Source: Tieghemiomyces parasiticus
Lineage: Eukaryota > Kickxellomycota > Dimargaritomycetes > Dimargaritales > Dimargaritaceae
Assembly: GCA_027575765.1 (NCBI GenBank)
Contig: JANBPT010000331.1
Coordinates: 1-43,634, forward strand
Direction of reading: 5' to 3'
DNA length: 43,634 nt
Below, one piece after another: positions 43,540-43,634 of this stretch; position 1 is the first letter of the stretch; each line of letters starts with the position of its first letter. Under the pieces are notes generated by a model. The model was given only the letters and a program-made list of their open reading frames with translations. It searched no databases and had not been told where the DNA came from. The translations under genes were made by a program, and so were the position numbers.

Positions 43540-43634
43540 ATGACCTTCTCTTCCAGCGTGCCGGGCGAGGGGCTCATATCCTCCGCTACCAAGCGCCTCT
43601 CAGCCGCATACAACAACCATCGCCGTCACCGGTC
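43540..43634 (+). CDS. 5' end of an unidentified protein-coding gene (cut by window end)
   Basis: An ATG in a strong Kozak-like context (CCGCC before ATG) opens a frame that stays open for 31 codons to the end of the window. The peptide begins MTFSSSVPGEGLISS and then becomes basic and aromatic. It follows 1.5 kb of CT-rich sequence of the kind that precedes other genes here. I do not recognise the family, and too little is visible to suggest a function. Confidence 0.45.
   Translation, partial: MTFSSSVPGEGLISSATKRLSAAYNNHRRHR

Noticed and set aside
1..43634. A biosynthetic cluster or defence island
   Set aside because: The genes are mostly housekeeping, in mixed orientations, with no shared pathway; no polyketide, peptide synthetase, transporter or regulator set is present.

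Overview
The window looks like nuclear DNA of a fungus. Coding regions are GC-rich, many genes are intron-poor, and introns are short (139 to 298 nt) with GTAAGT-like donors and CAG/TAG acceptors. Start codons are preceded by pyrimidine-rich leaders. The gene set (Scs7-type fatty acid 2-hydroxylase, Ufd4/TRIP12-type HECT ligase, penta-EF-hand protein, AP-1 mu, DNA primase large subunit) is typical of fungi. An early-diverging (zoopagomycete-like) fungus is my guess only; the sequence does not prove it. There are no prokaryotic features, CRISPR arrays, rRNAs, or convincing tRNAs or transposons.

Layout. (1) 1-2042 has no recognisable gene. (2) 2043-3764 (+) is a two-exon PLP enzyme of the ACC-synthase-like aminotransferase family. 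(3) 3765-6684 is gene-free and ends in a pyrimidine-rich promoter and leader. (4) 6685-8352 (+) is delta-1-pyrroline-5-carboxylate dehydrogenase, followed at once by a (CT)13 microsatellite. (5) 8990-10538 (-) is the AP-1 clathrin adaptor medium chain, two exons. (6) 10539-14551 is a gap with one orphan promoter-like patch. (7) 14552-15604 (+) is fatty acid 2-hydroxylase. (8) 16551-18018 (-) is a four-exon penta-EF-hand protein. (9) 18019-22972 is a 5-kb gap. (10) 22973-25870 (+) is a secreted subtilase with a PA domain. (11) 26522-32122 (-) is an intronless giant HECT ubiquitin ligase. (12) 35215-36018 (-) is a small three-exon STEEP1/UPF0428-like gene that is easily missed because every exon is short. 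(13) 36644-38605 (+) is the five-exon iron-sulphur large subunit of DNA primase, divergent from the previous gene. (14) 38606-43539 is a 4.9-kb gap with a weak candidate gene and a long CT-rich leader. (15) 43540 to the window end is the start of an unidentified gene.

The genes do not form a pathway cluster; they are mostly housekeeping. A few share loose themes: amino-acid/PLP metabolism (ACCS-like, P5CDH), and membrane traffic or lipids (AP-1 mu, fatty acid 2-hydroxylase, penta-EF-hand, STEEP1-like). I read that as coincidence. Convergent neighbours are closely spaced (0.6-0.95 kb), while divergent gaps are 4-5 kb except the 625-bp STEEP1-like/PRI2 promoter. Five genes carry a TATA-like element about 215-280 bp before the ATG, which suggests a common promoter layout. 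The most useful discovery is the reconstructed STEEP1-like gene. I found no convincing new multi-gene system.
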